Made by a program: the position numbers and the translations under genes
Source: Pelagicoccus sp.
GTDB taxonomy: Bacteria > Verrucomicrobiota > Verrucomicrobiia > Opitutales > Opitutaceae
Length of the DNA stretch: 64,000 bases
Direction of reading: 5' to 3'
Assembly: GCA_028284635.1 (NCBI GenBank)
Contig: JANQRJ010000036.1
Span: 59,719-123,718, forward strand
Shown here: positions 9,701 to 15,928 of the stretch, in pieces
Position numbering within the stretch: the stretch's first letter is position 1
Layout of the letters: the number at the start of each line of letters is the position of its first letter
The notes under the pieces: generated by a model
Seen by the model: the letters and a program-made list of their open reading frames with translations, nothing else
Database searches by the model: none
Told to the model about the DNA's origin: nothing

Positions 9701-9999
9701 ATCGTCTGCTCACCGCGAACTCGGCGGAGGAGAGCCGGGCTTTGACCGAGCTGGCGCAGCGTTTCGTGGCCCACCAGGATGCGGCCTTGAGCAGTCCGAC
9801 GGCGCTTCGGGCGGGCTTTCCGGAGCACGGGCGAAGCTTCCGATTTGCCCGCCGCCTCCAGGCCGAGCCTTGGCAGGAGATGCATCTGACGCTGGAGGAG
9901 GGGAAGAGCTCCGCGGCGGGAGCGCCGGTTGTGTTTGTCGCTTTGGCGTTGTTCGGTTTGGCGGCTCTTCAAGGGTGGAATGCCCGCCGGGGCAAGTAG
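3769..9999 (+). CDS. Giant exported membrane protein with two homologous halves, unknown function
   Basis: 2076 residues; not recognised as a named family. A signal peptide is at 1-19 (MKNKLHLFLFCLLPAFVLA). A beta-rich half spans about 20-840. A cluster of hydrophobic segments lies at about 845-1030 (GLAFAFGLAALVGIVVNF, WLALFGGVVALLGLWLAALL, GFVVASLILPALIV, GVWLSGVVIALLGW, AVLGAGSLLFVQPLAFAV). A second beta-rich half follows to about 1890, then a helical, TPR-like stretch, and a last membrane helix at 2053-2070 before ARRGK. The halves align at an offset of about 1037 residues: LPDGARLWRVEVDG at 737 pairs with LPEGAEFWACYVNE at 1774, and LPRIVPLEVKSIRGYVGV near 453 pairs with PPRVRLLGVSKQRGRLSL near 1489. 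It follows the sigma/VWA pair on the same strand, 165 bases after the VWA stop, and may belong to their output or sensing machinery. Confidence 0.8.
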   Translation: MKNKLHLFLFCLLPAFVLAKDPGIEVRDVVLRGELTEEGVVFTAAGKIETERRGETRVALLAGDVALLEKPQLRRAELDYDGAYSLVLDGSGVSEFSIRFLAKAQREADRQSIAFDFLSAPIRRLELSGFPLKDEVQVANAASPERVDELWVAHLSSASALRVEWRPAGSEEGRELFYAADSVDVAAVSAGLIKQNFKVALSVMQGEMSEVAFDLLGEGDISQVEAAYLLGWEVVPTGEGSRRLELRFSRPQQENATIFVRSQAPLPRLPAKAELLNLEPVGAIRHGGHLLLVNDGAVNLGIASQRNLSQISPTLVPLEPNERALLGLEKRQAFGFRFAGSGRVLEIEAADIVPEVAASLIALYHFGLNETGLEAELNLDVREAPLRSFSMDLPDDFSLVGVELKGLSDYALSPLPEGGQRLRILFAKPMMGRQVLRLELERNTAATEGREELPRIVPLEVKSIRGYVGVTADAGLKLDGLRAEGLNELIPSYFPVKRENLQLAYRMREGNWSATVGVERLASSVQVESFHLFSIGEGVAYASSILTYRISGAPVETFALYLPDNYENVELSGAGLRSWKRGEDGRYELNLLGPISGAYSLLATYETHLDAGESLVDFAGARPDGVDSERGYVVFVSPGQLEFSPEPILPPLLNLEASELPPEYLIMLDAPIVAAYEFASRPFSLLARVSALPQQASIDQLVELMKVDSRVSKTGELLFEVDYVLKSKNASSFAVRLPDGARLWRVEVDGIERSPTQDGDRLLIPLENPVSEVARHVRVKYSLSGDVNEAFSVETPRIDAPVLRSDWTVSSDAKTSLRFLEGSVTPVEGAAEVVSFGGWSERSRGLAFAFGLAALVGIVVNFRLQRDEDGLRWLALFGGVVALLGLWLAALLAAELWVWPDERTVPELRFSDTLLSPGQTLSAVFSYHDVSVVQRSSGLSVGFVVASLILPALIVRLFRGASGGVWLSGVVIALLGWAAMGVEYGASLAVLGAGSLLFVQPLAFAVRWLAVWWRGRSWGSVSVRETGATLCLLSLWAVGENRVEARMGEDWREYLDTPVSVEAVVTEDFASVRVSFDWEAKAKDRLPVLAGPSVITSLELPEGRVKLVQGLEGEGDLYFVECLRTGTHRIAFEYQTPVKRADDVWSFSLQSIPSLVYQVSLDVDRENCEAFSEDSVGESYLASSEEGRTRVNLSMRPEWQARIGLRSKGRDARLEKTLFYAETVNAYRPDAGAIVGEHRASLRVAQGQLRFFEVETPEEMTVTDAKADWLESWRFDPATRRLRVVSGLPLAGSVELRVSSQTEGGALPYESSLAGLRFPEASGEVGWLGLFAAPDIQLDRLMEDASLAAVSLTDFPARDAFSEEEGSILRRAFRYVDPAARLTLALSRVEPELRVETDELVSLGEDRIAYTARLQTEILRSGVFQLRLGLPEGLEVESISGAEVSHWTESLENGYRVAVLHMKGRTLGETTQFVTLSGPGARPSDRWEPPRVRLLGVSKQRGRLSLVPELGLRLNLLERSGVTQGDVSGLAASERERRLVYRLLENDWNLAFSIEPVEPWLECSLLQEVARKPGLTETRARLRYEIKNAGVKSLFVRLPEMAVGTRFRGEGVAGFHPIEGDAGLWQVDLDRRAIGSYALDIEYREFGDDDLELVVVNGIQTIGTKLQEGFLALKSERRLSLSPRLNGSGLNRIEWQQIPEDLRSGWSASELAFRASAPDFRVAVDASRLDLAKTLPAQVKSARLRSLLSESGVVLTRATFEIDPGRKPHLRLRLPEGAEFWACYVNECSVWPSQKEGDLLAPLELASQRDKEICRLELVYAMEAGENEDGEIAFVGPQCELPLENIEWQVFVSGGLGNPRWGGTLELLEQGGLVVCDFSLESAMSLDFRVQGERVKAAESLLLLGSDLADRGDARAARRALESAYRLSQHDLDFNEDARVQLNNLKVEQAMVGLSSRRLQSLGGQVESEVRFSREEADRLLTANSAEESRALTELAQRFVAHQDAALSSPTALRAGFPEHGRSFRFARRLQAEPWQEMHLTLEEGKSSAAGAPVVFVALALFGLAALQGWNARRGK

Positions 10000-10161
10000 T
10001 GGATTTTCAACCACAGAGATTGGTAGGCGCGGAGGCGGGTTCCTAGCTCGTTTTCCAAGCGCTCGGGGCTGATGCTTCGTTTCGAGAAATGTTAAGCGGC
10101 ACTTTAGATAACTCAAAAGTGAATGCCTGAGAGCGTGCTGAAGAAGCTCTATTTTCAGGCT

Positions 10162-10186
10162 TAGCCGCGTTCTCACAACGCGGCTA
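10162..10186. terminator. Stem-loop TAGCCGCGTT/AACGCGGCTA
   Basis: A perfect 10-base stem with loop CTCAC, overlapping the stop of the minus-strand methyltransferase. It shares the TAGCCGCGTT core with the longer hairpin at 14473-14556 and with the last bases of the window (AGTGTAGCCG). It may terminate the converging genes, but the repeat-family relationship is equally clear. No U-tract is seen on either strand. Confidence 0.45.
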
Positions 10187-10825
10187 CGGAAGCGAGACTA
10201 CAGAGCTGAAGAGCAGACCTCTGAGAGCGGTTGTGGATGTTAAGGGTCGCAGATTTCCGCTCCAAGTGACGATGGGTAGCTGGTAGGCGTTCAGTTGCGT
10301 GGAGAGGCGAAAGGCTCGATACAGGGCCCAGGCGATCGCTTTCTGCCAGGGCTTTTCGGAGAGGAAGTCGGAATGGGCGATGATGCCGCCTGGCTTTAGG
10401 GTTTTTTCGATGCGGGGAAGGAGGGTGTCGATTTGGGGCTGGGTGAAACAGTCGAGCACGAAATGCAGGGCGATGAAATCGTATCTAGATGTTGGGTACG
10501 AGTAGGCGAGGGCGTCGGCCTGGATGGGTTTGAAACGGCTGGCGTGCCTACCGACGCGTTGTTGAGAGAGGGCTAGCATGCGAGGGCTGAGGTCGATGCT
10601 GTCGACTTGGATGCGGGGGGCGCTTTCGAGCAGGGCTGAGGCGAAGCGGCCGTCTCCGTCGCCGATCAAAAGGGCCCGTTGGCGGTCTTTCGCCCAGGGC
10701 AGGCAGAAGGTTCGTATCCGCTGGAGGCTGCGTCCGAAGGCGAGGGTTTCGAGAAGCTGGTAGCTCGATGCGATCGAATCGAAAGAGCGACTCATATTGG
10801 TATCTTGCTTTTCAAAAACAGTCAT
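10184..10825 (-). CDS. Class I SAM-dependent methyltransferase
   Basis: 213 residues with a Rossmann methyltransferase layout: motif I ALLIGDGDGRFASALLE at about 51-67, an acidic end of strand 2 (IQVDSIDLSPRMLALSQQRV), then IQADALAY and YDFIALHFVLDCFTQPQIDT, with the post-motif KTLKPGGIIAHSDFL. Fold and cofactor are clear; the substrate is not. The later ATG at 10795 (MSRSFDSIASSYQ) is a good alternative start because FDxIAxxY is the usual N-terminal motif of this family. It converges on the giant gene and lies 3' of the MITE-like element. Confidence 0.8.
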   Translation of the reverse strand: MTVFEKQDTNMSRSFDSIASSYQLLETLAFGRSLQRIRTFCLPWAKDRQRALLIGDGDGRFASALLESAPRIQVDSIDLSPRMLALSQQRVGRHASRFKPIQADALAYSYPTSRYDFIALHFVLDCFTQPQIDTLLPRIEKTLKPGGIIAHSDFLSEKPWQKAIAWALYRAFRLSTQLNAYQLPIVTWSGNLRPLTSTTALRGLLFSSVVSLP

Positions 10826-10970
10826 GTTGGGCTCTTGCGGTCATGTCGGCGCGTTCGCACCTCGGTAGCGAGGTTTTTGCATGTATTGGCAATCACATCA
10901 CAGGAGAGCTTTTTAGTCTGTAGCTTGGAAGAGCTAAATGCCTATCGCAGATCCTGATCCCGCGACTGCG

Positions 10971-11115
10971 CATAGGCGTCAACTTAACGGAGGAAGCATC
11001 CTTTGGAGGGCAACGCTCCGTCGTTGCCGCGCCGGTTATCCCTCTGTAGGCTCTGCGGCAATGACGTAGCATTGCCCTCCAGCCCACCGCCTTTTGGCTT
11101 AAGTTGACGCCAATG
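10971..11115. mobile_element. MITE-like palindromic element with 17-bp terminal repeats and 10-bp target duplication
   Basis: The left end is CATAGGCGTCAACTTAA (10971-10987) and the right end is TTAAGTTGACGCCAATG (11099-11115), inverted repeats with 16 of 17 bases matching. Directly outside, CGCGACTGCG occurs on both sides (10961-10970 and 11116-11125), which looks like a target-site duplication. Inside is a nested imperfect palindrome (GGAGGGCAACGCTCCGTCGT against its complement near 11060-11080). There is no transposase, so the element is non-autonomous. The parent transposon is not recognised. Confidence 0.65.
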
Positions 11116-11138
11116 CGCGACTGCGGGAGAAGGACAGA

Positions 11139-11945
11139 CTAAACGCCTACTTGGCTCTGGCTCTGCCAGGTTAGGAGCAGGATGGGAAATGGGGTGAGCA
11201 GGCTGACATCGGCTAGAGTGCGGGCCAGGTTCTCTTCGAGGCGCGGCTTGCTGCGATGGAGCAGTCGAAGTGCGATGGAGGATATGATGGCTGCGGCGCA
11301 GAGGATCTGAAAATGGCTCCAGAAGATGGATACGATGGCAGCGAGCAGGAGCGTGAGGGCGAACGTGGGCGTGACGAGTTTGGCGGTGAGGGAGGAGGGC
11401 TTCTCCCAGCTGCGAAGGATGAAGCAGTTGAGACTGAAGAGTAGGGCGAGCAGGCTGAGGGCAGCGAGATTTTGGGGGCGAGTTGCTTGGGATAGCTCGG
11501 GGAAGAGGGCGACGCTGGCAGCAAGCAGTCCGGCGACGAGCATCGATTTCGCGATGCCGTAGTAGGCGATGCTGCGGCATCTTTGGGCGAAGGCGGTATA
11601 GAGGAGGGAAGCGGCGACGAGAGCAAAGCCGTTGGCGAGTTGGAGGGGAGAGAGCTTGAGGATGGCGAGGGCAATTGAGCTTGCGAGGACGATCAGCCAA
11701 ACCGCGAGAGCTCTGCGGGCGTGACGGGCGTTGAAGCGGTGGCGTTCGCTATCGAGCTGCCGGTTTGCGCGATTGTCGAACCAGCGATCGGCTACGTATC
11801 CAAGCCACACGGACGCGAAAATGAGCAGGCGGTAGTGCCAGGCGAGCTTGTTGTCGATTGCCTGGGCGTAGAGGGCTTGCCAGGCGACTGCCACGAGCGG
11901 AGCGTCGAGCGAGAGCAGGGTCAGCCATTTGAGTTGTCGCAGCAT
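11139..11945 (-). CDS. Multi-pass membrane protein, UbiA prenyltransferase-like
   Basis: 268 residues with about seven to eight hydrophobic helices, including LLIFASVWLGYVADRW, ALAVWLIVLASSIALAIL, GFALVAASLLYTAFAQ, LAALSLLALLFSLNCFI and TPTFALTLLLAAIVSIFW. The segment LGYVADRWFDNRANRQLDSE after helix 2 is arranged like the Asp-rich cytoplasmic loop of UbiA-family enzymes, but the exact NDxxDxxxD signature is missing. It is therefore a membrane protein with possible prenyltransferase ancestry rather than a firm enzyme call. It lies 41 bases downstream of the lipoprotein gene on the same strand. Confidence 0.6.
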   Translation of the reverse strand: MLRQLKWLTLLSLDAPLVAVAWQALYAQAIDNKLAWHYRLLIFASVWLGYVADRWFDNRANRQLDSERHRFNARHARRALAVWLIVLASSIALAILKLSPLQLANGFALVAASLLYTAFAQRCRSIAYYGIAKSMLVAGLLAASVALFPELSQATRPQNLAALSLLALLFSLNCFILRSWEKPSSLTAKLVTPTFALTLLLAAIVSIFWSHFQILCAAAIISSIALRLLHRSKPRLEENLARTLADVSLLTPFPILLLTWQSQSQVGV

Positions 11946-11985
11946 TGCGAGACCAATCTCTGTCGGGATCGGCTACAGGTCCAAT

Positions 11986-13110
11986 CTAGAAGTCGCGGTA
12001 GAAGCGGCGGAGTTGTCTCTCCATGTTGCGAGCGATTTGAGAGGCTACTTGGTTTTCCTGATCCCAATCGCTCGGGGGCATGCCGCAATGCCGTTTGCCT
12101 ACACGGCCTTCGATGGCTCGGCGATCTCCTTTCAGCTCGAACCAGCTGTCGGTCCAGCTGGCGCTGCCCCGGGCGACGCTGGAAAATACGCGATGGTCTA
12201 AATCGAGGTCGACTACGGAGAACTCTACGCGGGCATAGGAGTCCTTCTCCAGGATGGTTTCGATGATCGTGGCTTTGACCGTTTTGAGAATCGGCTTTGG
12301 GGGATTGTCTTTGGTCTTGCCGACTTCTATCTCGCGGCTGTGTTCGTGGAAGACGCAGTGTTCGCTCATGCGACCGATGGAGCTGCGCGTCAGGGTGACT
12401 CTGAGGATGTGGTCGGGCTGCGGGTTGTAGCTGGCGCCGTGGAAATCGTAGGGAACGACCTTGGTAAAGAGTCCAAGCGATCGTTCTCCGACCCGGTCGA
12501 GTATCCGGTCTTCAAGTACGCGACTGTCGAGGCCGAAACGGTCGCCATCGACTGGATGCAAGGCAACGATGCGGGTGCCGGCATGCAGGGCTTGCAGCTT
12601 TTTCTCCTGAATGACGCCTTTTGCGGGCGTGTAGGTTTGGGCTTTTTCGAACTGGAAGTAGGCAGCTTGGGCGTCGTCGCGGTTTCCGGTCGCGAGCAGC
12701 GAGTCTCCGGCGGCCTCGCGAGCGGCGCTGGCCAGTTCTTTTGCCTCCGCTAGTTCGGCGTGGTAGTAGCGGTATTCGAAGGCCAGGGCCGAGGCGGGCG
12801 GAGAGCGGTCTATCTTGCGGGCGAGACCGTTGAGATCGCGATAGGCGTCCACTGCGGCTTCCCAGCGGAATGGATCGCTGGTTTCGTGGGCGTAGGCCGC
12901 TCGCCGAAGCCAGCGTTCCTGGGCGGCAGGGTAGGCGGCTAGGAGGGTTTGGGCTGCTCTGGCGCTATTGGGAAAGCTTTTGAGGTGCTTGGCTGCTTGG
13001 GTGGTCGCCCGGTCGTATCTCCCTTTTTGCAGGGCTTGCTGTCCGGTAGCGCAACCAGCGAGGAGCAGGATGCAAAGTACGGACGGAAGCTGGCGAGGAA
13101 TGGGGTTCAT
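11986..13110 (-). CDS. Predicted outer-membrane or periplasmic lipoprotein
   Basis: 374 residues. A lipoprotein signal ends in LLLAGC (Cys 20), followed by ATGQQALQKGRYDRATTQAA, which looks like the first helices of a TPR-type repeat; helical repeats continue to about residue 170. The second half is beta-rich (IVALHPVDGDRFGLDSRVLE, then TKVVPYDFHGASYNPQPDHI) and is not recognised. The signal and lipobox are clear; the function is unknown. It is divergent from the OMPLA-like gene, with a perfect palindrome in the shared upstream region. Confidence 0.75.
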   Translation of the reverse strand: MNPIPRQLPSVLCILLLAGCATGQQALQKGRYDRATTQAAKHLKSFPNSARAAQTLLAAYPAAQERWLRRAAYAHETSDPFRWEAAVDAYRDLNGLARKIDRSPPASALAFEYRYYHAELAEAKELASAAREAAGDSLLATGNRDDAQAAYFQFEKAQTYTPAKGVIQEKKLQALHAGTRIVALHPVDGDRFGLDSRVLEDRILDRVGERSLGLFTKVVPYDFHGASYNPQPDHILRVTLTRSSIGRMSEHCVFHEHSREIEVGKTKDNPPKPILKTVKATIIETILEKDSYARVEFSVVDLDLDHRVFSSVARGSASWTDSWFELKGDRRAIEGRVGKRHCGMPPSDWDQENQVASQIARNMERQLRRFYRDF

Positions 13111-13221
13111 CGAGTTTGCCTTGCGGCTAGGACGTTGTCGGTCTTCGCCTTATTCAAAGACTGAAACGTGCATTGGGTTTGGCATCGACTGTGAAAAGGC
13201 GTTTGGGAGCCTCTTTCCTAT

Positions 13222-13253
13222 GAGTTTACTCATCGACGTTGATGAGTAAACTC
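13222..13253. promoter_or_regulatory. Perfect 13-bp palindrome between divergent lipoprotein and OMPLA-like genes
   Basis: GAGTTTACTCATC (13222-13234) and GATGAGTAAACTC (13241-13253) are exact inverted repeats separated by GACGTT. It lies about 110 bases upstream of the minus-strand lipoprotein start and about 100 bases upstream of the plus-strand gene. The position suits an operator controlling both, although a structured RNA cannot be excluded. Confidence 0.45.
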
Positions 13254-13355
13254 GGAGCTTTGGGGCTGAGTTTTTCTGGGAACGCGGACGGCTTTGATCG
13301 CGCCTGTCTGAAACCGTCCTTGCGACTGGGGCTTTGTGAGCTTGGATTGTCTGGT

Positions 13356-14444
13356 ATGAAAGTCCATATGCGCATCTCCTTCATCGGAAGACTTCTGGCC
13401 GTCTGCGTGGGGGTCACGCTTGCTGGAGGCATCGCCTTTGGGGAGGATTCGAAGACTCTTGGCGGCTGGCGGGACATCGCCCGCATCTACGAGCCGGTTT
13501 TCGTGGGCTACACTTTCGATGATGACGACCAGTCTTATTTGGACTTTTCGCTTTCGGCGATGTTTCCGCTTTCGATACTGGCACCGCTGGACGGGTGGAA
13601 TCCCAAGGACAAGTTCCCTGACCAGGAGGACTATCGCGATCCGGACTGGTTTCCTTGGCAGCCGCGGGTGTATTTCGCGTTTTCGGGCAGGGCTGGCCAG
13701 TATCTGGGCACGCGGGAATCCTCGCCGGTGGTCGGCAAGCGCTTCAACCCGGTGCTTGCCTTGCGGTGGTGGCAGAAGAGCGGCTATCTGGGTAGTCGGG
13801 CGTCAGGAGAGGCTTCTGGGAGCAAGGGCTTGAACGACTATTTCGAGCTGTCCTACGGACACGAGTCGAATGGGCAGAGCGTGGGGGACTTGGACGATCC
13901 GCAGACGCCGGAGGAGGAGGCTTTCGGCCAGCGTCGTTTCGAGGCGCTGCAAGCCGATTTCCTGCTGAGCGATGGCGACGCGAGCATCGCCCGCGACGAG
14001 CTTAGTCGGGGCTGGGACTACATAGGCGCGCGTTGGGCTAGTAGTTGGATACATGGTACAGGAGGGCTGTATGTCCTGGCTGAGGGGCGCTACTATCTTG
14101 ACGACGGCCTTCTGCAGGGCGAGGCGGAAGAGTACAATGTTTGGGAAAACGACGGCGACTATCTGGCTCGCTACGATGGATCGATCACGCGCGACAAGGT
14201 AGACGGCTTGCGGATCGGAGCTCGCTACCAGTCGACGGCCTTCAGCGGCTTTCTGGGAGCAAAGGAGATTGGCCTGTCGCTGCGTACCGGATACAACGAT
14301 CCATTCGAGCGCATAACGGCTAGGGTGGAGGTCGGTTTTGAGTATTACACGTTGTGGTACCGCTATGGATACAACAGCGATCTGGTAGACTACTATCGCA
14401 AGGACTCTAGTTGGGGCATCTCGATCAAGATTCGGGAGTTCTGA
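13356..14444 (+). CDS. OMPLA-like outer-membrane phospholipase A
   Basis: 362 residues from the chosen ATG; the frame extends upstream, but this start (or MRISFIGR at 13368) places a proper signal peptide first (FIGRLLAVCVGVTLAGGIAFG). YGHESNGQSV at about residues 167-176 matches the HxSNG catalytic motif of outer-membrane phospholipase A (PldA), where His and Ser do catalysis. SRGWDYIGARW further on sits where PldA has SRSWNR, so the third catalytic residue, Asn, appears replaced by Asp. The C-terminus has alternating strands and ends in KIREF, as in outer-membrane barrels. It would hydrolyse phospholipids in the outer membrane. Family membership is inferred from these motifs only. Confidence 0.6.
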   Translation: MKVHMRISFIGRLLAVCVGVTLAGGIAFGEDSKTLGGWRDIARIYEPVFVGYTFDDDDQSYLDFSLSAMFPLSILAPLDGWNPKDKFPDQEDYRDPDWFPWQPRVYFAFSGRAGQYLGTRESSPVVGKRFNPVLALRWWQKSGYLGSRASGEASGSKGLNDYFELSYGHESNGQSVGDLDDPQTPEEEAFGQRRFEALQADFLLSDGDASIARDELSRGWDYIGARWASSWIHGTGGLYVLAEGRYYLDDGLLQGEAEEYNVWENDGDYLARYDGSITRDKVDGLRIGARYQSTAFSGFLGAKEIGLSLRTGYNDPFERITARVEVGFEYYTLWYRYGYNSDLVDYYRKDSSWGISIKIREF

Positions 14445-14472
14445 AGGAGGCTTTGAACAGGTCCGATTTTCA

Positions 14473-14556
14473 GATGTAGCCGCGTTCGTGAGAACGCGGA
14501 CCGCCAGGAACATAGTCGCGTGCGAAGGTCCGCGTTCTCACGAACGCGGCTACATC
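14473..14556. repeat. Perfect 30-bp inverted repeat (TAGCCGCGTT family)
   Basis: The arms at 14473-14502 and 14527-14556 are exact reverse complements, beginning GATGTAGCCGCGTTCGTGAG and ending in the mirror of it, with a 24-base loop. It lies between convergent genes. The core is shared with 10162-10186 and with the end of the window. It could serve as a bidirectional terminator, but its perfection suggests a recently spread repeat. Confidence 0.7.
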
Positions 14557-14609
14557 GATCGGTCCCTACCGGGACAACGTTTTGCTCGCAGCCGCCGCTG
14601 GACTCGTCT

Positions 14610-15050
14610 CTAGAAGAAGCTCGCCTCTTCCAGGGCCTTGAGTTCGGCTTCCCGTTCCTGAACGATTTCTCGGATCATTTTTAGCAGCAGCGACTTGCGC
14701 ACGGGTTTGGCGAGGGCCCTGTGCTGGATGCCGTCGACTTCGAAGCGGTATTTCGAGTCGGGCTTGCTCGCCTTCTTGCTGAGAATACCGGTGAGAAAGA
14801 TGTATTTCATGTCCTTGCAGTCGGGGCTGCGCATGAGTTGCTCGACCACTTCGGTGCCGGTGATATCGGGAAGCATGACATCGGCGATGACGGCGATCGG
14901 AACGTAGCGGGCGGCCATGCGCAAGGCGTCCTTGCCCTCGGAGCACTGGATGACGTCGTAGCCAGCCTTTTCCAGTGCTCTCGAGATGATCTGTCGAGAG
15001 GTGCGGTCGTCCTCTAGTACAAGTATTCTGTGCGTCTTCATATCAGGCAT
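14610..15050 (-). CDS. Single-domain response regulator (CheY-like)
   Basis: 146 residues consisting of one receiver domain: the acidic pair LVLEDD at about 11-16, the phospho-acceptor Asp in AVIADVMLPD (about 58), the switch Thr in YIFLTGI (about 86), and the conserved Lys in ALAKPVRK (about 116). There is no output domain; a short helical tail follows. It probably works by protein-protein contact in a phosphorelay. No kinase is nearby. An alternative start at MKTHRILVLEDD (15041) is plausible. Confidence 0.88.
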   Translation of the reverse strand: MPDMKTHRILVLEDDRTSRQIISRALEKAGYDVIQCSEGKDALRMAARYVPIAVIADVMLPDITGTEVVEQLMRSPDCKDMKYIFLTGILSKKASKPDSKYRFEVDGIQHRALAKPVRKSLLLKMIREIVQEREAELKALEEASFF

Positions 15051-15152
15051 ACAGGCAAACTGGTTTTCTTAATTGGCGAAAAAGGTGAAACCTTATGGTG
15101 GGCTTCGGCTTTTAGCGTTTTATTGACGCGCTTTGAGGGATTGGCTGCGTAG

Positions 15153-15584
15153 CTAGCTCAGGACTATTAGGGCTTGGGCGCCTCCTGTGATCGCGGTTGG
15201 GTCGATTCTGGAATCGAGAGTGGCCAGTCTGCCGCCATGGCTCATTGCAAGAGCGAGCAGGTAGAGGTCCGTAACCGATTTGCTTGACGCTCCTTTGAGG
15301 AGGTTGGCGTGTTTCGTATCCGTCAGCGAAATACTGTCCTGCCAGAACTGGTGCCCGGGGAATCGCTTCAAGCAGGAAAGCAGTGGCAGGATTGTTTCTG
15401 GCTCGCCGGGACTGCCTGGGTACTTGGGATTGCCGACGATTCTTATGAGCCCGTTTTCGGTAAGCGGGCAGGTTGCCCATCCCTTCGATGCCTCCTGTTT
15501 AAACCAGGATCTTGTCTTGGCATGGTGAACGTGACTGGCGTCGCTCAGGGCGATGAGCAGATTGACGTCGAGCAAGCTCACCAT
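15153..15584 (-). CDS. PIN-domain toxin (VapC-like)
   Basis: 143 residues from ATG 15584 (MVSLLDVNLLIALSD). The PIN-domain acidic residues are visible: Asp in LLDVNLL, Glu in TENGLIR, Asp in SVTDLYLLALA and Asp in LATLDSRID, the four-residue set that holds metal in VapC ribonucleases. The start lies four bases past the stop of the upstream antitoxin gene, so the pair forms one transcript. Targets are presumably RNA, as for the family. Confidence 0.82.
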   Translation of the reverse strand: MVSLLDVNLLIALSDASHVHHAKTRSWFKQEASKGWATCPLTENGLIRIVGNPKYPGSPGEPETILPLLSCLKRFPGHQFWQDSISLTDTKHANLLKGASSKSVTDLYLLALAMSHGGRLATLDSRIDPTAITGGAQALIVLS

Positions 15585-15588
15585 CTGA

Positions 15589-15834
15589 TCAGCTCTCTTC
15601 TTCGTCCTGGATATCCGCAACCGTCTCGTTGGTGACTTTCACGTCGCGAGCTGGAAGATAGGGCAGTCCATCCTCATCCACTTGGAAGACGGATTCGTCA
15701 TCTGCGGTTGGGTAGGGAGCGACTTCTCGCTCCAACGCTTTTGTTATCAACTGCTTGAGAGTCGTTCGGCGTCGAAGAGCGGTCTCCTTGGCCTTTCGGA
15801 AGAGAGGTTCCGGCAATTCGATAGTCGTTTTCAT
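15589..15834 (-). CDS. Antitoxin of PIN module, RHH/VapB-like
   Basis: 81 residues from MKTTIELPEPLF (an in-frame ATG four codons upstream is possible). The N-terminus has the beta-strand plus helix order of ribbon-helix-helix DNA binders (KTTIELPEPLFRKAKETALR then TTLKQLITKAL). The acidic C-terminal tail (PTADDESVFQVDEDGLPYLP) would wrap the toxin. It is immediately followed by the PIN toxin, and such antitoxins usually repress their own operon. Confidence 0.78.
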   Translation of the reverse strand: MKTTIELPEPLFRKAKETALRRRTTLKQLITKALEREVAPYPTADDESVFQVDEDGLPYLPARDVKVTNETVADIQDEEES

Positions 15835-15928
15835 ATGGGTCTCCATATGGGTTTACGGAAAATTGGCAATATTCGACGTTGATTTCCTTTCGGTTCGGGT
15901 ATGATTCGAGGCAGCGGGATTTTGAGGA

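Noticed and set aside
10893..11087. 64-codon frame inside the MITE-like element
   Set aside because: It is produced by the palindromic sequence and has no ribosome-binding site or protein-like composition.
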